A DNA stretch of 64,000 nt from Cristatella mucedo (lineage: Eukaryota > Bryozoa > Phylactolaemata > Cristatellidae), in the NCBI GenBank assembly GCA_009760855.2, contig WPIO01000018.1, positions 2,609,001-2,673,000 of the forward strand. Direction: 5' to 3'. Shown piece after piece: positions 63,686 through 64,000 of this stretch. The notes beneath the pieces are model-generated. The model saw nothing but the letters and a program-made list of their open reading frames with translations, made no database searches and had not been told where the DNA came from. The number at the start of each line of letters is the position of its first letter. The first letter of the stretch is position 1. The position numbers were made by a program, and so were the translations under genes.

Positions 63686-64000
63686 TACCACTGGTGCCGA
63701 CGTCGGAATTCTGCTGCAATGACGTTTGAATGTCACGAATTGATGGCACATTCGCACGCTTAGCAGAAGGGGCAGACAGGTGATGCTCATTTCATGCTGA
63801 AGCTGCTCCCACGCATAGAGCCACTGTCTTCGGATCACTTGTAGTCGCTCCTACGTTGGCTACTCTGCTTTTGTCTGAGAGCAGCATTCATACAGCGAAA
63901 GCGCGAGCGTCCGTGACGCCAATAGTGACGACAAATCGGATCGGAGTTTCAGAGAGCATCAGCTTTCTAAACTAACAGATTGCTCGTCTATATTGGCTCT
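63686..64000. other. Unassigned sequence
   Basis: No gene or repeat recognised at the window end. Confidence 0.35.

Overview
This window is eukaryotic nuclear DNA, almost certainly from an invertebrate animal. Coding sequence is sparse and split by introns with ordinary GT-AG sites. Most of the rest is transposon debris and microsatellites. Two conserved animal signalling genes can be recognised, both incomplete. Positions 8435-13552 (+) hold the last five exons that I can find of STK11/LKB1, the master kinase upstream of AMPK: the second half of the kinase domain and the full C-terminal tail, 285 residues, all splice phases consistent. Positions 40826-42642 (-) hold two adjoining exons of Axin, the Wnt-pathway scaffold: the GSK3-binding helix and three copies of the beta-catenin-binding helix. 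The RGS and DIX domains of Axin and the N-lobe of STK11 were not found here. The two genes point toward each other, about 27 kb apart. Nothing shows that they are co-regulated.

The intervening DNA is dominated by two families of L2/CR1-like LINEs. LINE-A ends in a tail of about 60 bp followed by (ATT)n. LINE-B ends in a tail with (ACATT)n. Two tRNA-derived SINE families are also common. SINE-1 sits mostly in the STK11 introns and flanks. SINE-2 carries a 3' tail resembling the LINE-A tail, so it is probably mobilised by that LINE. Other elements are a fossil hAT transposase gene (about 21.8-24.7 kb), a second hAT fragment (36.6-37.0 kb), several hAT ends or MITE-like pieces, a fossil Ty1/copia gag with a CCHC zinc knuckle (47.6-48.4 kb), and a compact LTR retrotransposon with two 265-bp LTRs (28.34-30.66 kb). 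A piece of mitochondrial large-subunit rRNA is embedded in nuclear DNA at about 28.1-28.34 kb.

Layout: 0-8.4 kb, LINE copies and microsatellites, possibly intron of STK11; 8.4-13.55 kb, STK11 exons with SINEs in the introns; 13.6-26.6 kb, GC-rich 3' flank, then LINE, SINE and hAT remains; 26.8-30.7 kb, a CpG-rich block with strong hairpins, the mitochondrial insert and the LTR element; 31-40.5 kb, more LINE/SINE, another CpG-rich block with a possible exon (33.0-33.3 kb) and a heptamer minisatellite; 40.8-42.65 kb, Axin; 43-64 kb, LINE/SINE/copia remains, a degenerate TTTAGGG array and unassigned sequence.

The species cannot be named from this sequence. Animal-type STK11 and Axin, L2/CR1 LINEs, a mitochondrial rRNA of animal type and a primer site matching animal initiator tRNA-Met all point to Metazoa. 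All repeat borders are estimates by eye.
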